Shown here: positions 25,798 through 35,769 of the stretch, one piece after another
How positions within the stretch are numbered: the first letter of the stretch is position 1
Layout: the number at the start of each line of letters is the position of its first letter
Assembly: GCF_001027285.1 (NCBI RefSeq)
Contig: NZ_CP011509.1
Span: 10,068,501-10,132,500, forward strand
DNA from: Archangium gephyra
Lineage (GTDB): Bacteria > Myxococcota > Myxococcia > Myxococcales > Myxococcaceae
Direction: 5' to 3'
Length of the DNA: 64,000 nucleotides
Notes under the pieces: generated by a model
Told to the model about the DNA's origin: nothing
The model's input: the letters and a program-made list of their open reading frames with translations, nothing else
Databases searched by the model: none
Position numbers and translations under genes: made by a program

Positions 25798-26274
25798 CTA
25801 CCGGCCGCGCGAGAACAGCCGCCGCAGGTTCCGATGCCTCCAACGGAAGGCCAACCGGAAGAGGCCCAGTTGCAGCGCGCCCAACGGGTGCAACCTCGGA
25901 ATGAACCGGACCGAGTCCGTGAGCTTGCACCCCGTCGCAGTGGGGGTCACGACGCGCTCGTGTACCCATTGCCGCTGGGAAAACATCACGGAGCGCTCGA
26001 GGAAACGGCGGCCGGGCTCGAACTCGACGAGGGTGAGGTCGTCGTAGTCGATGGGCAGCAGCCCGAAGAGGAGGATCCAGCTCCGGAACAGCCGCTGGCC
26101 GAGCGAGGGCTGCGCGGGCAACTGGCCCTCCGCTCCAGGCCACGTCATGCGCACCAGCGGGAAGAACTCCCGGTTCACGCCCCGCATGTGCGTTGAGTGG
26201 GACCAGACTTCCTCGGGTGGCGCTCGGAGCTCCGAGGAGAAGGAAAAACCATACTCCCGGGTCGATTCTGGCAT
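25798..26274 (-). CDS. SRPBCC family protein
   Basis: 158 residues from ATG 26274. It begins REYGFSFSSELRAPPEEVW, the usual first strand and helix of SRPBCC proteins, has a central WILLFGLLPIDYDDLTLVEFEPGRRF and ends in a basic helix (RLAFRWRHRNLRRLF). Ligand unknown. It lies 83 bases upstream of the toxin on the same strand; whether it shares a transcript with the toxin is unclear. It is not similar to SitB accessory proteins as far as I can tell. Confidence 0.75.
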   Translation of the reverse strand: MPESTREYGFSFSSELRAPPEEVWSHSTHMRGVNREFFPLVRMTWPGAEGQLPAQPSLGQRLFRSWILLFGLLPIDYDDLTLVEFEPGRRFLERSVMFSQRQWVHERVVTPTATGCKLTDSVRFIPRLHPLGALQLGLFRLAFRWRHRNLRRLFSRGR

Positions 26275-26326
26275 GCCCTCGTGTCCTCGTGAGCAACGGG
26301 CTCGCGGATGACTGACCCCCACCCTG

Positions 26327-26347
26327 CCCCTCTCCCAGAGAGAGGGG
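26327..26347. repeat. Palindromic hairpin (8-bp stem) after the bat operon
   Basis: CCCCTCTC at 26327-26334 pairs with GAGAGGGG at 26340-26347 around a five-base loop. It lies 14 bases past the stop of the ABC ATPase gene at the end of the bat operon. No T-tract follows on the operon strand, so it may be a REP-type element or a Rho-assisted 3' end. A related CCCTCTCCC...GGGAGAGGG palindrome occurs at 40904-40941. Confidence 0.6.
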
Positions 26348-26361
26348 GAACCCGCACAGGC

Positions 26362-27057
26362 TCAGGCGGCCTGCTCGTGCACCACCCGCTCATCGCCGAC
26401 AATGAGCCCGTCCGCCAGACGCACGATGCGGTCTCCCACCTCGGCGGCCTTCAGGTCGTGCGTCACCATCACCACCGTGAGCCCGCGCTCCCGCGTGGCC
26501 TCACGCAACATCCGCAGCACCTCGGCGCCCGTGCGCGAGTCCAGGTTCCCCGTGGGCTCGTCCGCCAGCAGCACCGCCGGCTCCATCAGCAGCGCCCTCG
26601 CCACCGCCACCCGCTGCATCTCTCCACCGCTCAGCTCGTCCGGCCGGTGGTGCGTGCGGCCTCCCAGCCCCACCGTCTCCAGCAGCGTCTCGGCCCGCCG
26701 CCTCAGTTCCACCTGCCCCCGGCCCGACAGCAGGCCCGGCAGCATCACGTTCTCCAGCGCCGTCATCGTGGGCATCAGGTTGAAGAACTGGAACACGAAG
26801 CCCAGCCGCTCGCGGCGGAACGCGGACAGCTCATCGTCCTTCATCCGCGACAGCTCACGCCCGTCGATGCGCAGCGATCCCGAGCCCGCCACGTCCAGCG
26901 CGCCCAGCAGGTTCAGCAGCGTGCTCTTCCCCGAGCCCGACGGCCCCATCACCGAGAGGAACTCCCCCTTCGGCACCGTCAGCGACACGCCCGCCAGCGC
27001 CCGCACCTCCGTGCGTCCACGCCGGTACACCTTCGCCACGTCGACGGCTTCGATCAT
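26362..27057 (-). CDS. ABC transporter ATP-binding protein, MacB/LolD type
   Basis: 231 residues with Walker A GPSGSGKST, Q-loop, signature LSGGEMQRV, Walker B ALLMEPAVLLADEPTGNLDSR, and the H-loop in MVTHD. ATP-binding proteins of this type pair with FtsX-fold permeases for lipoprotein sorting, peptide export or MacB-like efflux. Start overlaps the upstream bat gene (ATGA, four bases). No permease gene is adjacent in the operon; the two-repeat permease at 3708-6269 lacks an ATPase and is a candidate partner. Confidence 0.93.
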   Translation of the reverse strand: MIEAVDVAKVYRRGRTEVRALAGVSLTVPKGEFLSVMGPSGSGKSTLLNLLGALDVAGSGSLRIDGRELSRMKDDELSAFRRERLGFVFQFFNLMPTMTALENVMLPGLLSGRGQVELRRRAETLLETVGLGGRTHHRPDELSGGEMQRVAVARALLMEPAVLLADEPTGNLDSRTGAEVLRMLREATRERGLTVVMVTHDLKAAEVGDRIVRLADGLIVGDERVVHEQAA

Positions 27058-27812
27058 ATCTCCGACACACCCTCGCGCTCGGCCCAGCCCTCCAGGCCAT
27101 TGGGCAGGCGGATGCGCACGTAGCGCCCCGTGTCCTCCATGACGCGCACCTTCAACCCGGGGTGCACCTCGAAGGCCACCTTCGCCTCCTCCTTGGGGAA
27201 CTCCCGGGCGCGCAGCGTGGGCGCGAGCACCACGGCCTCGTGCAGCGTCTCATGCACCCAGACGTGCGCGGCCAGCAGGGCGCCGGAGGGCACCGACGCG
27301 GCCACCAGCAGGCCGCCCACCACGGCGGCCCAGGCCCGGTTCCCCGGGCGCAGCACCTGGAAGAGCACCAGGAAGGCGAAGCCCATCAGCCACGTCCCGA
27401 GGAAGAGCCATGCCACCAGGTTGCCGCTCGTGGCCGCCACCAGGCGCTGCACGAAAGGCTCCTCGGGCGCGGAGCCCACCACCTTGTCGAGCTGCTGGGC
27501 GCGAGCCATCGACAGGTTGGCCTCCAGGTCGGGCCCCTCACCCCCGGCCTTGCGCGAGCGCTCGAAGGCGAGCACCGCGCGCCCCAGGTCTCCCTGCGAC
27601 AGGTACGTGGTGCCCAGGTTGTAGTGGATGTCCGGGCCCCCGAAGCCGCGCGAGAGCAGCTTCTCGTAGCCCTCGCGCGCGGCGGTGTAGTCCTGCTTCA
27701 GGAAGGACTCGTTGGCCTGCTGGAAGAGGAGCTGGGCCTCCTCGGGCGAGTAGTAGGCCTGCCCCATGAGCGTGGCCACGAGGATGGCGGTGATGGCGTT
27801 CACTTGTCCCAA
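27054..27812 (-). CDS. batE: BatE-like TPR membrane protein with SH3-like C-terminus
   Basis: 252 residues. N-terminal hydrophobic segment, then two to three TPR-like units (AQLLFQQANESFLKQDYTAAREGYEKLL, PDIHYNLGTTYLSQGDLGRAVLAFERS), two membrane helices (LVAWLFLGTWLMGFAFLVLF and WAAVVGGLLVAASVPSGALL) and a bacterial SH3-like end (GLKVRVMEDTGRYVRIRLPNG). This is the BatE layout of the Bat aerotolerance operon family. Overlaps the gene before it by 13 bases and the ABC gene after it by four. Confidence 0.85.
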   Translation of the reverse strand: MGQVNAITAILVATLMGQAYYSPEEAQLLFQQANESFLKQDYTAAREGYEKLLSRGFGGPDIHYNLGTTYLSQGDLGRAVLAFERSRKAGGEGPDLEANLSMARAQQLDKVVGSAPEEPFVQRLVAATSGNLVAWLFLGTWLMGFAFLVLFQVLRPGNRAWAAVVGGLLVAASVPSGALLAAHVWVHETLHEAVVLAPTLRAREFPKEEAKVAFEVHPGLKVRVMEDTGRYVRIRLPNGLEGWAEREGVSEI

Positions 27813-29692
27813 CCCTCCATGACGGCCGCGGCATCATCCAGGATGCGCTCGCGGGCAGCGGCCTCGGCACCGGGGGCGAAGCGTCCGGTGTCACAGGCCT
27901 CCAGAACGAAGCGCACCCGCTGGCGGCGCTCGGCGTCCACTCCGGCCTCGGACAGCTTCGCGTCCAACGCGTCGCGCGTGAGTCCGCCCACTGGCGCGTG
28001 CAGCCGGGCCTCCAGGAAGTTCAGCACGGCCTTCTCCACCTCGCCGTAGAAGGCGCTGGAGCTGCCCTCGCGCAGCTTCTCCGCCTCGGCCAGCCGCTTG
28101 CGCGCCGCCTTGGCCCGCTGCCGGTTGCGGCTGAGCTCGTCCGGATTGGAGAGCCGTCCGCGCACCAGTCCCACCAGGCCCAGCGCGAACAGCAGCCCCA
28201 GGGGCGAGAGCACCACCGGCACGAAGAAGGGCCGCTGCCACACGGCCGCCGCGGGCTCCTCGAAGCGGGCCTGGTAGCGCAGCGGGCGCAGGCCGTTCGC
28301 GGTGAGGACATTCTTCTGCTCGGCCGCGGCGTCCGTCACATGCGTGGGCGAGGGCACCACCGGCGCGGAGGACACCCCACCCGCTCCGGGCTCCACCGTC
28401 AGCTCCACCGGCTCGGTGCGCGCCACCTCGTAGCGGCCCGTCCGCGGATCGAAATAGGGGAACTCCAGCGGCGGCAGCGAGAAGGTGCCCGTGCGCTGCG
28501 CCATCACCAGGTACTCCTGCACCCGGCGGCCCTGGATGCGCCACTTGTCCGGAACCACCTTGTCGGTGGTGGTCGGGTCGTACACCTTGAGCGCGGGGGG
28601 CGCCTCGAGCCGGGGCGGGGTGACGTTCTTCACGTTGCCCGCGCCCTCGAGGATGACCTTCACCGTCACCGGCTGGCCCAGCTCCACCCGCGTCTGGGAC
28701 ACCTCGAGCGACAGGTCCCACTGGCCCACCTGGGCGCTCGACATGCCCTTGGGCCCGCCCGGCGGCAGCGGCTTCACCTCCACGTCCAGCGCGTTGGAGA
28801 CGCGGTGCACCCGGTGGCCGGCGAAGAGGAAGCCGGTGGTGATGTCCGCCTCGGCGGCGGTGACGGCGAGGGTGCCGCTCTTCACCGGGAAGAGCGCGCG
28901 CCGGCGCAGCAGGTAGGTGCGGTAGGGAATGCCGTTGACGACGCGCTGCTCGCCCGTGAGCTGCGTGGGGCTCTCCACGTCCTCGCTCCAGAAGCCCTCC
29001 AGCTTGGGCATGGTCACCGCATCCACGCTGGAGAGGTCCACGCGCGAGTAGATGTAGAGCGAGAGCGTCACCTGCTCGCCTACGTACACCTGCTTCTTGT
29101 CGATGGTGGCGCGCAGGAAGAGGTCCGAGTCCCCACGGGGAATCCGTACGTCCTCCTGCTGGCGCCGATCGTCGGGCTCCGCGTCCTCGTTGTCGGCGAA
29201 CGGATCCTGCATGCCGCCCAAGGGAGCGGGGAAGTTGCGGAATGGATCCGGCGGCTGGCGCCCGGCCTGGGGGCGCGGCGGCTCGACGTGTCCCCGGCGC
29301 GCCGTCATCTTGACGGGCTCGGTGCGCCAGGTGCGGCCGCCCGCGGTGAGCACGGCGGGCGGGATGGTGAGGGAGCCCGGACGGTTGGCCCGCATCAGCA
29401 GCACGTGCTTGCGCACCGTCTGGATGACGGGCGGGCCGCCTCCGCTCATCTCGATGGAGCGCTGGGTGCTCTGCGAGGACGACAGCACCTCGAAGTCCTC
29501 GGGGGAGGGGGTCTGCACCTGCGCGTTGTCCGGAGGATCCACCACCACCACGGTGAGCTGGAACACGTCCTCCGTGCCCACCTCGGTGCGATCCGCCGTC
29601 TGGTAGAACTCGATGGATGCCCACGCGGGCACCGCCACCAGCCACAGGGCGAGTGCGGCCAGTGCCGCGTGGCCGCTACCAGTCCTTCTCAT
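27800..29692 (-). CDS. batD: BatD-like oxygen-tolerance protein
   Basis: 630 residues with a signal peptide (LAALALWLVAVPAWA) and several Ig-like domains, each beginning with strands such as IEFYQTADRTEVGTEDVFQL, SDLFLRATIDKKQVYVGEQVTL and WDLSLEVSQTRVELGQPV, typical of BatD periplasmic domains. A membrane helix follows (FVPVVLSPLGLLFALGLVG) and a cytoplasmic coiled and helical part (EAEKLREG...FLEARLHAPVGG). Bat proteins are linked to a membrane-associated chaperone or VWA complex. It overlaps batC by 17 bases and batE by 13. Confidence 0.88.
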   Translation of the reverse strand: MRRTGSGHAALAALALWLVAVPAWASIEFYQTADRTEVGTEDVFQLTVVVVDPPDNAQVQTPSPEDFEVLSSSQSTQRSIEMSGGGPPVIQTVRKHVLLMRANRPGSLTIPPAVLTAGGRTWRTEPVKMTARRGHVEPPRPQAGRQPPDPFRNFPAPLGGMQDPFADNEDAEPDDRRQQEDVRIPRGDSDLFLRATIDKKQVYVGEQVTLSLYIYSRVDLSSVDAVTMPKLEGFWSEDVESPTQLTGEQRVVNGIPYRTYLLRRRALFPVKSGTLAVTAAEADITTGFLFAGHRVHRVSNALDVEVKPLPPGGPKGMSSAQVGQWDLSLEVSQTRVELGQPVTVKVILEGAGNVKNVTPPRLEAPPALKVYDPTTTDKVVPDKWRIQGRRVQEYLVMAQRTGTFSLPPLEFPYFDPRTGRYEVARTEPVELTVEPGAGGVSSAPVVPSPTHVTDAAAEQKNVLTANGLRPLRYQARFEEPAAAVWQRPFFVPVVLSPLGLLFALGLVGLVRGRLSNPDELSRNRQRAKAARKRLAEAEKLREGSSSAFYGEVEKAVLNFLEARLHAPVGGLTRDALDAKLSEAGVDAERRQRVRFVLEACDTGRFAPGAEAAARERILDDAAAVMEGWDK

Positions 29693-30686
29693 TGGGATTC
29701 CTCGGCCTCTTCTTCTGCTGGAAACGCCACAGCTGGAGATTCTTCTCGTTCTGCTTCATCGCATCCAGCAGGCGCTCGGCCTCCTGGCGATCGATCTCCG
29801 CCTGACTGACACCGGCATCCACCGAGTCCATTTCACCCTCGGTGCCACCGTCCGACTCGGTGCCTTCCTCTTCACTCGGACCGCCGTCCCCCTCGCCGCC
29901 ATCGCCCTCGCCGCCGTCACCCGGGCCCCCATCCTCACCGCCATCGGCGCCCCCATCCTGCTGGCCGCCGTCGCCCTGGCCCGCATCGCCCTGGCCCCCA
30001 TCCGGCTGGCCCGCGTCACCCTGCCCACCGTCGGGCTGGCCTCCATCCATTCCACCGTCCATGCCGGCATCCTGACCGCCGTCACTGCCCCCATCCTGGC
30101 CCGCGTCCGCTGGCGTACCACCATCTTGCTGACCCGCATCCGGACCCGCGTCCGGGCGGCCGCCATCCTGCCCGCCGTCCTGGCCGCCATCCGAGCCCCC
30201 ATCCGGGCTGCCCTTCTGGGGCGGAGGCAGGTTGCGCAGCAGCACCTCGTAGTTGTGCCGGGCCTGGGCGTCCGAGGGGTTCAGGGTGAGCGCGCGGCGG
30301 TAGGCCTTCAGCGCCTCGCGCGTGTTGCCCGTCATCGCGTGGACGTTGCCCAGGTTGTAGTGGGCCTTCTGGCTCAGCTCTGGCTGGTTCTTCGTCTCCG
30401 CCACGCCCTGGAAGGCCCGCTGCGCCTCGTCGTAGCGGCCCAGCTTCATCAGCGCGTCGCCCCGGTTGAACTCCACCGCGGGATCATTCGGACGCTCCTT
30501 CTTGGCCTCCTCGAAGGCCGAGAGCGCGTCCTCGTAGCGGCCGGCGGTGTATGCCTCCCGGCCCTTCTGGATGAGCGGGTGCTCCTTCTCCAGCAGCCCC
30601 GCGGCCCACGCCCCGGACGGCAGCGCCAGTCCCAGCGCGAGCAGCAACCCCACTCCCACGCGCATGACCATGACTCCCCTGCTCAC
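29676..30686 (-). CDS. batC: BatC-like TPR protein with long Asp/Gly/Gln low-complexity tail
   Basis: 336 residues. Signal peptide (VGLLLALGLALPSGAWA), then three TPRs between residues ~35 and 150 (EKAREAYTAGRYEDALSAFEEA region, VEFNRGDALMKLGRYDEAQRAF, KAHYNLGNVHAMTGNTREALKAYRRAL). Residues ~175-280 are a repeat of DGG-Q/A/P units, an acidic flexible linker encoded by a GC-rich repetitive stretch (29870-30210). A short helix ends the protein (ERLLDAMKQNEKNLQLWRFQ), as in BatC/Gliding-related TPR proteins. Overlaps batB by four bases. The tail length may vary between strains. Confidence 0.88.
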   Translation of the reverse strand: MSRGVMVMRVGVGLLLALGLALPSGAWAAGLLEKEHPLIQKGREAYTAGRYEDALSAFEEAKKERPNDPAVEFNRGDALMKLGRYDEAQRAFQGVAETKNQPELSQKAHYNLGNVHAMTGNTREALKAYRRALTLNPSDAQARHNYEVLLRNLPPPQKGSPDGGSDGGQDGGQDGGRPDAGPDAGQQDGGTPADAGQDGGSDGGQDAGMDGGMDGGQPDGGQGDAGQPDGGQGDAGQGDGGQQDGGADGGEDGGPGDGGEGDGGEGDGGPSEEEGTESDGGTEGEMDSVDAGVSQAEIDRQEAERLLDAMKQNEKNLQLWRFQQKKRPRNPNEKDW

Positions 30687-31771
30687 GACGGCCTCCGGCG
30701 CGCGGACGGCAGCAGCAACATGCCCAGCACCAGCATCACCAGCCCCGGCAGGGCGAACATCTGGAAGCGCTCGTCGTACCGCACGGTGACGCGGCTCTCC
30801 AACTCGCTCTTCTGCATCTGCTCGATGCGCTCCAGCACCTGGGCCATGGCCACACCGCGCTGCTGGTAATAGAAGGCGCCGCCGGTGGCCTCGGCGATGG
30901 AGGTGAGGCCCGCGCGGTCCAGGCGGGTGATCACCGTCTCGCCACTGCTGTCCTTCTTGTAGTCCACGAACTCGCCGCGGCGGTTGTAGACGGGGATGGG
31001 CTCGCCCTGCTCGGAGCCCACGCCCACGGTGAGCACCTGGACGTTGGCGCTCTTGAGCGCCGCCACGGCCTCGTCCACCTGGCCCACCAGGTCCTCGCCG
31101 TCGGAGAGCAGCACCACCACGCGCTCCTTGGCGCCGCGGTCCGCGTTCTCCAGCACCTGCTTGGCGAGCACCAGCGCGTCGCCGATGTTGCTGCCGCCCT
31201 GGGGCATCTGTTCCGGATCCACCGCGCGCAGGAAGAGCTTCACCGCCGAGTAGTCCGAGGTGAGCGGCGACTGGATGAAGGCATCACCGGCGAAGGCGAC
31301 CAGGCCCACCCGGTCCCCCTTCAGCTCGTCCAGCAGCGTGGTGAGCTCCAGCTTGGCGCGCTCCAGGCGGCTGGGCTGCACGTCCCGCGCGAGCATGGAC
31401 TTGGAGGCATCCAGCACCACCACCACGTCGATGCCACGGCGCTTCGTCAGCTCGCTCTTGGTGCCGCACTGGGGCTGGGCCAGCGCCAGCCCGAAGAGCA
31501 GCAGCCCCAGGCCATAGAAGCCGCCCTGCACCGCCGGCCGCCAACGCGAGGTGCCCGGGGCCAGCTTGTCCACGAGCCGCTCGTTGAGCAGCGCGCTCAC
31601 ACGGGAGCGCCGGCGCAGCGCCAGGGAGAGGGCCAGGGCCCCCACCAGCCCACCCACCACGCACAGCGCGAGGTAGCCGGGCTTGGCCAGGCCCATCTGG
31701 TAGCCGAGGAAGAGGAAGCGCAGGGGCTCCATCAACTTCCCGAAGAAGTCCGTCAGGAAGGCCGGCGTCAC
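30683..31771 (-). CDS. batB: VWA-domain membrane protein, BatB type
   Basis: 362 residues with two N-terminal membrane segments, a VWA domain (about residues 110-300) and a C-terminal helix (LVMLVLGMLLL). The metal-ion-dependent adhesion site is complete: DASKS, then the conserved Thr/Asp positions in QSPLTSD and LLSDGEDLV. VWA proteins of the Bat family cooperate with MoxR-type ATPases. ATGA overlap with the preceding batA. Confidence 0.9.
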   Translation of the reverse strand: MTPAFLTDFFGKLMEPLRFLFLGYQMGLAKPGYLALCVVGGLVGALALSLALRRRSRVSALLNERLVDKLAPGTSRWRPAVQGGFYGLGLLLFGLALAQPQCGTKSELTKRRGIDVVVVLDASKSMLARDVQPSRLERAKLELTTLLDELKGDRVGLVAFAGDAFIQSPLTSDYSAVKLFLRAVDPEQMPQGGSNIGDALVLAKQVLENADRGAKERVVVLLSDGEDLVGQVDEAVAALKSANVQVLTVGVGSEQGEPIPVYNRRGEFVDYKKDSSGETVITRLDRAGLTSIAEATGGAFYYQQRGVAMAQVLERIEQMQKSELESRVTVRYDERFQMFALPGLVMLVLGMLLLPSARRRPS

Positions 31772-32778
31772 GGGAACACCCTCAGGAAGGTGGCGCGCAG
31801 GAGCAGCTCCAGCGCGGCCAGCCCGAAGGCCAGCAGCAGGTACGGGTGGTAGTCCTCGCGGTAGTTGGCCGTGGCCCCACCCTCCATCAGCTTGGAGCGC
31901 TCCAGCGAGTCCAGCACCTTCTGGAGGCCCAGCTTGAGGCTCTCCGGATCCGTGGCGCGGTAGTACTCGCCGCCCGTCTGGTCGGCGATGTCCTGGAGCA
32001 GCTCGGGGTTGATGGGGATCTCCGTCTCGCGCCAGACGGTGTTGCCGAACAGGTCCGTGCCCTGGGGAAAGGGCACCTTGCCGCCCTTGCCCACGAGGAT
32101 GGTGTAGATGGGGATGTTCAACGACTTCGCCATGTTGGCCGAGTCCAGCGGGGAGATCTTCCCGGAGTTGTTGTCGCCGTCGGTGATGAGCACCACCACG
32201 CGGCTCTTGGCCTCCGAGTCACGCAGGCGGTTGAGCGCGGTGGCGAGCGCGTCGCCGATGGCGGTGCCGTCCTCGAGCACGCGGGTGCGCAGCTGCCGCA
32301 GCACCTCCTTGAGCACGCCGTAGTCGAGCGTCAGCGGGGCCTGCGTGTAGGCCGCGCCGGCGAACACCACCAGGCCGATGCGGTCGTTGACGCGGTTGGT
32401 GATGAACTCGGCGAGCACCTCCTTGGCCACGTGGAGGCGGTTCTGCGGGCGGAAGTCGCCGGCCTCCATGGAGGTGGACAGGTCGAGCGCGACGACGATG
32501 TCGATGCCCTCGACGCTCGAGTCCCTCACCCGCGCATCGCGGGACTGGGGCCGGGCGATCGCGACGACGGCGGCGGCCACGGCGAAGACGCGCAGGAAGG
32601 GCAGCAGCGGCAGCAGGTACGTGCGCAGGCCGCGGCCATGGCTGGCGAGCACGTGCGCCGCGGAGAAGCGCAGCACGGCACGGGAGCGCCGCTCGCGCCA
32701 GGCCCACCCGAGGAGGACCGGGATGAGCAGCAATCCCCACAGCAACTCGGGGTTATGAAACGCGGGGACCGGAGGCAT
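31768..32778 (-). CDS. batA: VWA-domain membrane protein, BatA type
   Basis: 336 residues. Two N-terminal membrane helices (LLWGLLLIPVLLGWAWRE and LLPFLRVFAVAAAVVAIA), VWA domain with MIDAS DLSTSMEAGD, Thr in YTQAPLTLD and Asp in LITDGDNNSG, and a membrane helix near the end. The overlap with the gene upstream is 26 bases, so translation is coupled. The pair BatA-BatB is usually placed side by side, as here. Confidence 0.9.
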   Translation of the reverse strand: MPPVPAFHNPELLWGLLLIPVLLGWAWRERRSRAVLRFSAAHVLASHGRGLRTYLLPLLPFLRVFAVAAAVVAIARPQSRDARVRDSSVEGIDIVVALDLSTSMEAGDFRPQNRLHVAKEVLAEFITNRVNDRIGLVVFAGAAYTQAPLTLDYGVLKEVLRQLRTRVLEDGTAIGDALATALNRLRDSEAKSRVVVLITDGDNNSGKISPLDSANMAKSLNIPIYTILVGKGGKVPFPQGTDLFGNTVWRETEIPINPELLQDIADQTGGEYYRATDPESLKLGLQKVLDSLERSKLMEGGATANYREDYHPYLLLAFGLAALELLLRATFLRVFP

Positions 32779-33766
32779 GGGACACGGGAGCGGCCTCGGG
32801 GAGAGGCGGCACGAGAGGGGGCCAGGTCTTGTCCAGCAGCTCGTAGCCGAAGGCGAGCGCCTCGCGGCACGACTCCGGCGAAGACTCGGCGCGGGCGTAC
32901 TTGACCAGATCGGACTCGGAGACGAAGCGCATCAGTCCGTCCTCGGGGAACTTGAGGGGCTGCTTGCGCCGCAGCTCCACCATCAGCTCCGAGCTGGTGC
33001 ACTCCAGGGCGTCGAAGCCGTAGCGCTCGCCCAGGTAGCCACGGATGATCTCCGACAGCCGGAAGTAGAAGTCCTTCACCCTGCCCTGCGCGGGCAGGTT
33101 CTCGGCCTTGAGACCCTCCAGCGCCTGGCGGGTGCGCACATCCAGCGGCAGCAGTGGCTTGACCTCGGCCAGGGGGCGGTTGCGGTACTTCTGGAAGAAG
33201 CGCCACGCCACCAGGCCCGCCGCGATGGCGGCCAGCAGCCCCAACAGCACCCACACGAGCGTGTAGGAGCGGATGGCCACCTCGGTGGGGGGCTGGATGT
33301 CCTTGAGGTCCGCGCCCTCCGACTGGGCGTCCTCGGGCAGCGTGCCGGCCACCTCGAGGGTGCGGCCCGGCGCCACGTAGCGCTTGGGACCCTCCGGCGT
33401 GGACACGTCGAAGGGCAGTTCGGGCAGCGTGAGCATGCCCAGGTTGAAGGCGGACAGCTTCAACCGGAAGGTGGTGACGGCGGGCTCCTTCCCCGTCTCC
33501 GGGGGCGTGCGCGCCTCGGACAGCAGCTCGAAGTCACCCAGGTCCGGCGGCAGCTTCAGCTCGTATTGATGATCCGCCGGGTGGGTGATGACCAGCTCGT
33601 AGACGAAGGGCTCGCCGAGCAGCACCTGCTCCGGCTGCACGCGGGCCTGGAACCCCTCGGGCTCCACGAGCGGCGGCTTCGCGTTGGCCGCGGCGGGCGC
33701 CGGAGCGGGCGCCTGGGCCAGGGCCGGCGAGACGAGGAGGACAGCACAAAGAGCCAGCCACCTCAT
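32753..33766 (-). CDS. BatD-like/DUF4381-like membrane protein
   Basis: 337 residues with a signal peptide (LALCAVLLVSPALAQA), one BatD-like Ig domain (FQARVQPEQVLLGEPFVYEL), a membrane helix (YTLVWVLLGLLAAIAAGLVAWRF) and a cytoplasmic helical domain with PLAEVKPLLPLDVRTRQALEGL and FYFRLSEIIRGYLGERYGFD, which recurs in DUF4381-type proteins next to batA genes. Membrane partner in the MoxR-Bat complex. Overlaps DUF58 by four bases and batA by 26. Confidence 0.8.
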   Translation of the reverse strand: MRWLALCAVLLVSPALAQAPAPAPAAANAKPPLVEPEGFQARVQPEQVLLGEPFVYELVITHPADHQYELKLPPDLGDFELLSEARTPPETGKEPAVTTFRLKLSAFNLGMLTLPELPFDVSTPEGPKRYVAPGRTLEVAGTLPEDAQSEGADLKDIQPPTEVAIRSYTLVWVLLGLLAAIAAGLVAWRFFQKYRNRPLAEVKPLLPLDVRTRQALEGLKAENLPAQGRVKDFYFRLSEIIRGYLGERYGFDALECTSSELMVELRRKQPLKFPEDGLMRFVSESDLVKYARAESSPESCREALAFGYELLDKTWPPLVPPLPEAAPVSHASGPRVS

Positions 33767-34644
33767 GCCGCCATCCTCCGGGAGCGGGCGCGGAAGAAGC
33801 GCACCAGGGCCATGCCGTGATCATCGCCGGTGCTCAGCTCCACGTGGTCCAGCTCCAGCTTCTTGAAGAGTCTGCGCCGCTCCTCGCGCCGCGCCTGCAT
33901 GGCCCGGGCGAAGCGGCCGCGGACGAGCGGATCACTCGTGTCCACCACGAAGCGCTCGCCCGTCTCCGGATCCTCCATCTCCACGAGGCCCAGCCGGGGG
34001 AACTCCTGCTCCAGCGGATCCTCGATGACCACGGGGACGAGGTCGTGCTTGCGGCCCACCAGGCGCAGCGGCGGCTCGTAGCCATCGGCGATGAAGTCCG
34101 AGATGAGGAACGTCACCGTCTTGCGGCGCGCCAGACGGCTCAAGTAGGTGAGGCCAGCGGCGAGATCCGTCCCCTTGCCCTTGGGCTGGAAGGTGAGGAT
34201 GTCGCTCACCAGGCGCATCACGTGCGTGCGGCCCTTGCGCGGCGGCACCACCTTCTCCACCCGGTCCGAGAAGAGGATGAGCCCCACCCGGTCGTTGTTG
34301 GCGATGGCGCTGAAGGCGATCTGAGCGGCCACCTCGGCGGCCACCTCGGACTTGGAGCGCTCGCGCGAGCCGAACTCCTTGGAGGCGGACACGTCCACCA
34401 GGAGCATCACCGTGAGCTCGCGCTCCTCGGTGAAGACCTTGACGTAGGCCTCGTTCATGCGGGCGGTGACGTTCCAGTCGATGATGCGGATTTCATCACC
34501 GGGCTGGTACTGCCGCACCTCGGAGAAGGCCATGCCCCGGCCCTTGAAGACCGAGTGGTACTGGCCCGCGAGCATGTCCGACACCACCTTGCGGGTGCGG
34601 ATCTCCAGCTTGCGGATGCGGCGGATGAGGTCCTTGGCGAGCAC
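33763..34644 (-). CDS. DUF58-domain protein
   Basis: 293 residues, soluble. The DUF58 core is clear: GRGMAFSEVRQYQPGDEIR, IDWNVTARMNEAYVKVFTEE, then a VWA-like fold with LLVDVSASKEFGS as its MIDAS. DUF58 proteins are always found beside MoxR ATPases. Starts 30 bases after moxR, ends with a four-base overlap with the following gene. Confidence 0.93.
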   Translation of the reverse strand: MLAKDLIRRIRKLEIRTRKVVSDMLAGQYHSVFKGRGMAFSEVRQYQPGDEIRIIDWNVTARMNEAYVKVFTEERELTVMLLVDVSASKEFGSRERSKSEVAAEVAAQIAFSAIANNDRVGLILFSDRVEKVVPPRKGRTHVMRLVSDILTFQPKGKGTDLAAGLTYLSRLARRKTVTFLISDFIADGYEPPLRLVGRKHDLVPVVIEDPLEQEFPRLGLVEMEDPETGERFVVDTSDPLVRGRFARAMQARREERRRLFKKLELDHVELSTGDDHGMALVRFFRARSRRMAA

Positions 34645-34674
34645 GGCGCGCCCCCTGGGCTGTCCCGGGTGGGG

Positions 34675-35664
<990 letters not shown>

Positions 35665-35683
35665 ATGTGCCGTCTCGACTGTC

Positions 35684-35711
35684 CCTAGGAGGAGGCGGGC
35701 AGCCTAGGAGG
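35684..35711. promoter_or_regulatory. Two CCTAGGAGG direct repeats in the moxR/hydrolase divergent region
   Basis: CCTAGGAGG occurs at 35684-35692 and 35703-35711, 19 bases apart start to start, in the 105-base region between the divergent moxR and hydrolase starts. Each repeat contains the palindrome CCTAGG. Spacing near two helical turns suits a DNA-binding protein; no motif from a known regulator was recognised. Confidence 0.3.
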
Positions 35712-35769
35712 TGTAGGTACGCCGCTCAACAACCCATCACGCCCGACATTCCAGTAATTTCAGGGGTCC

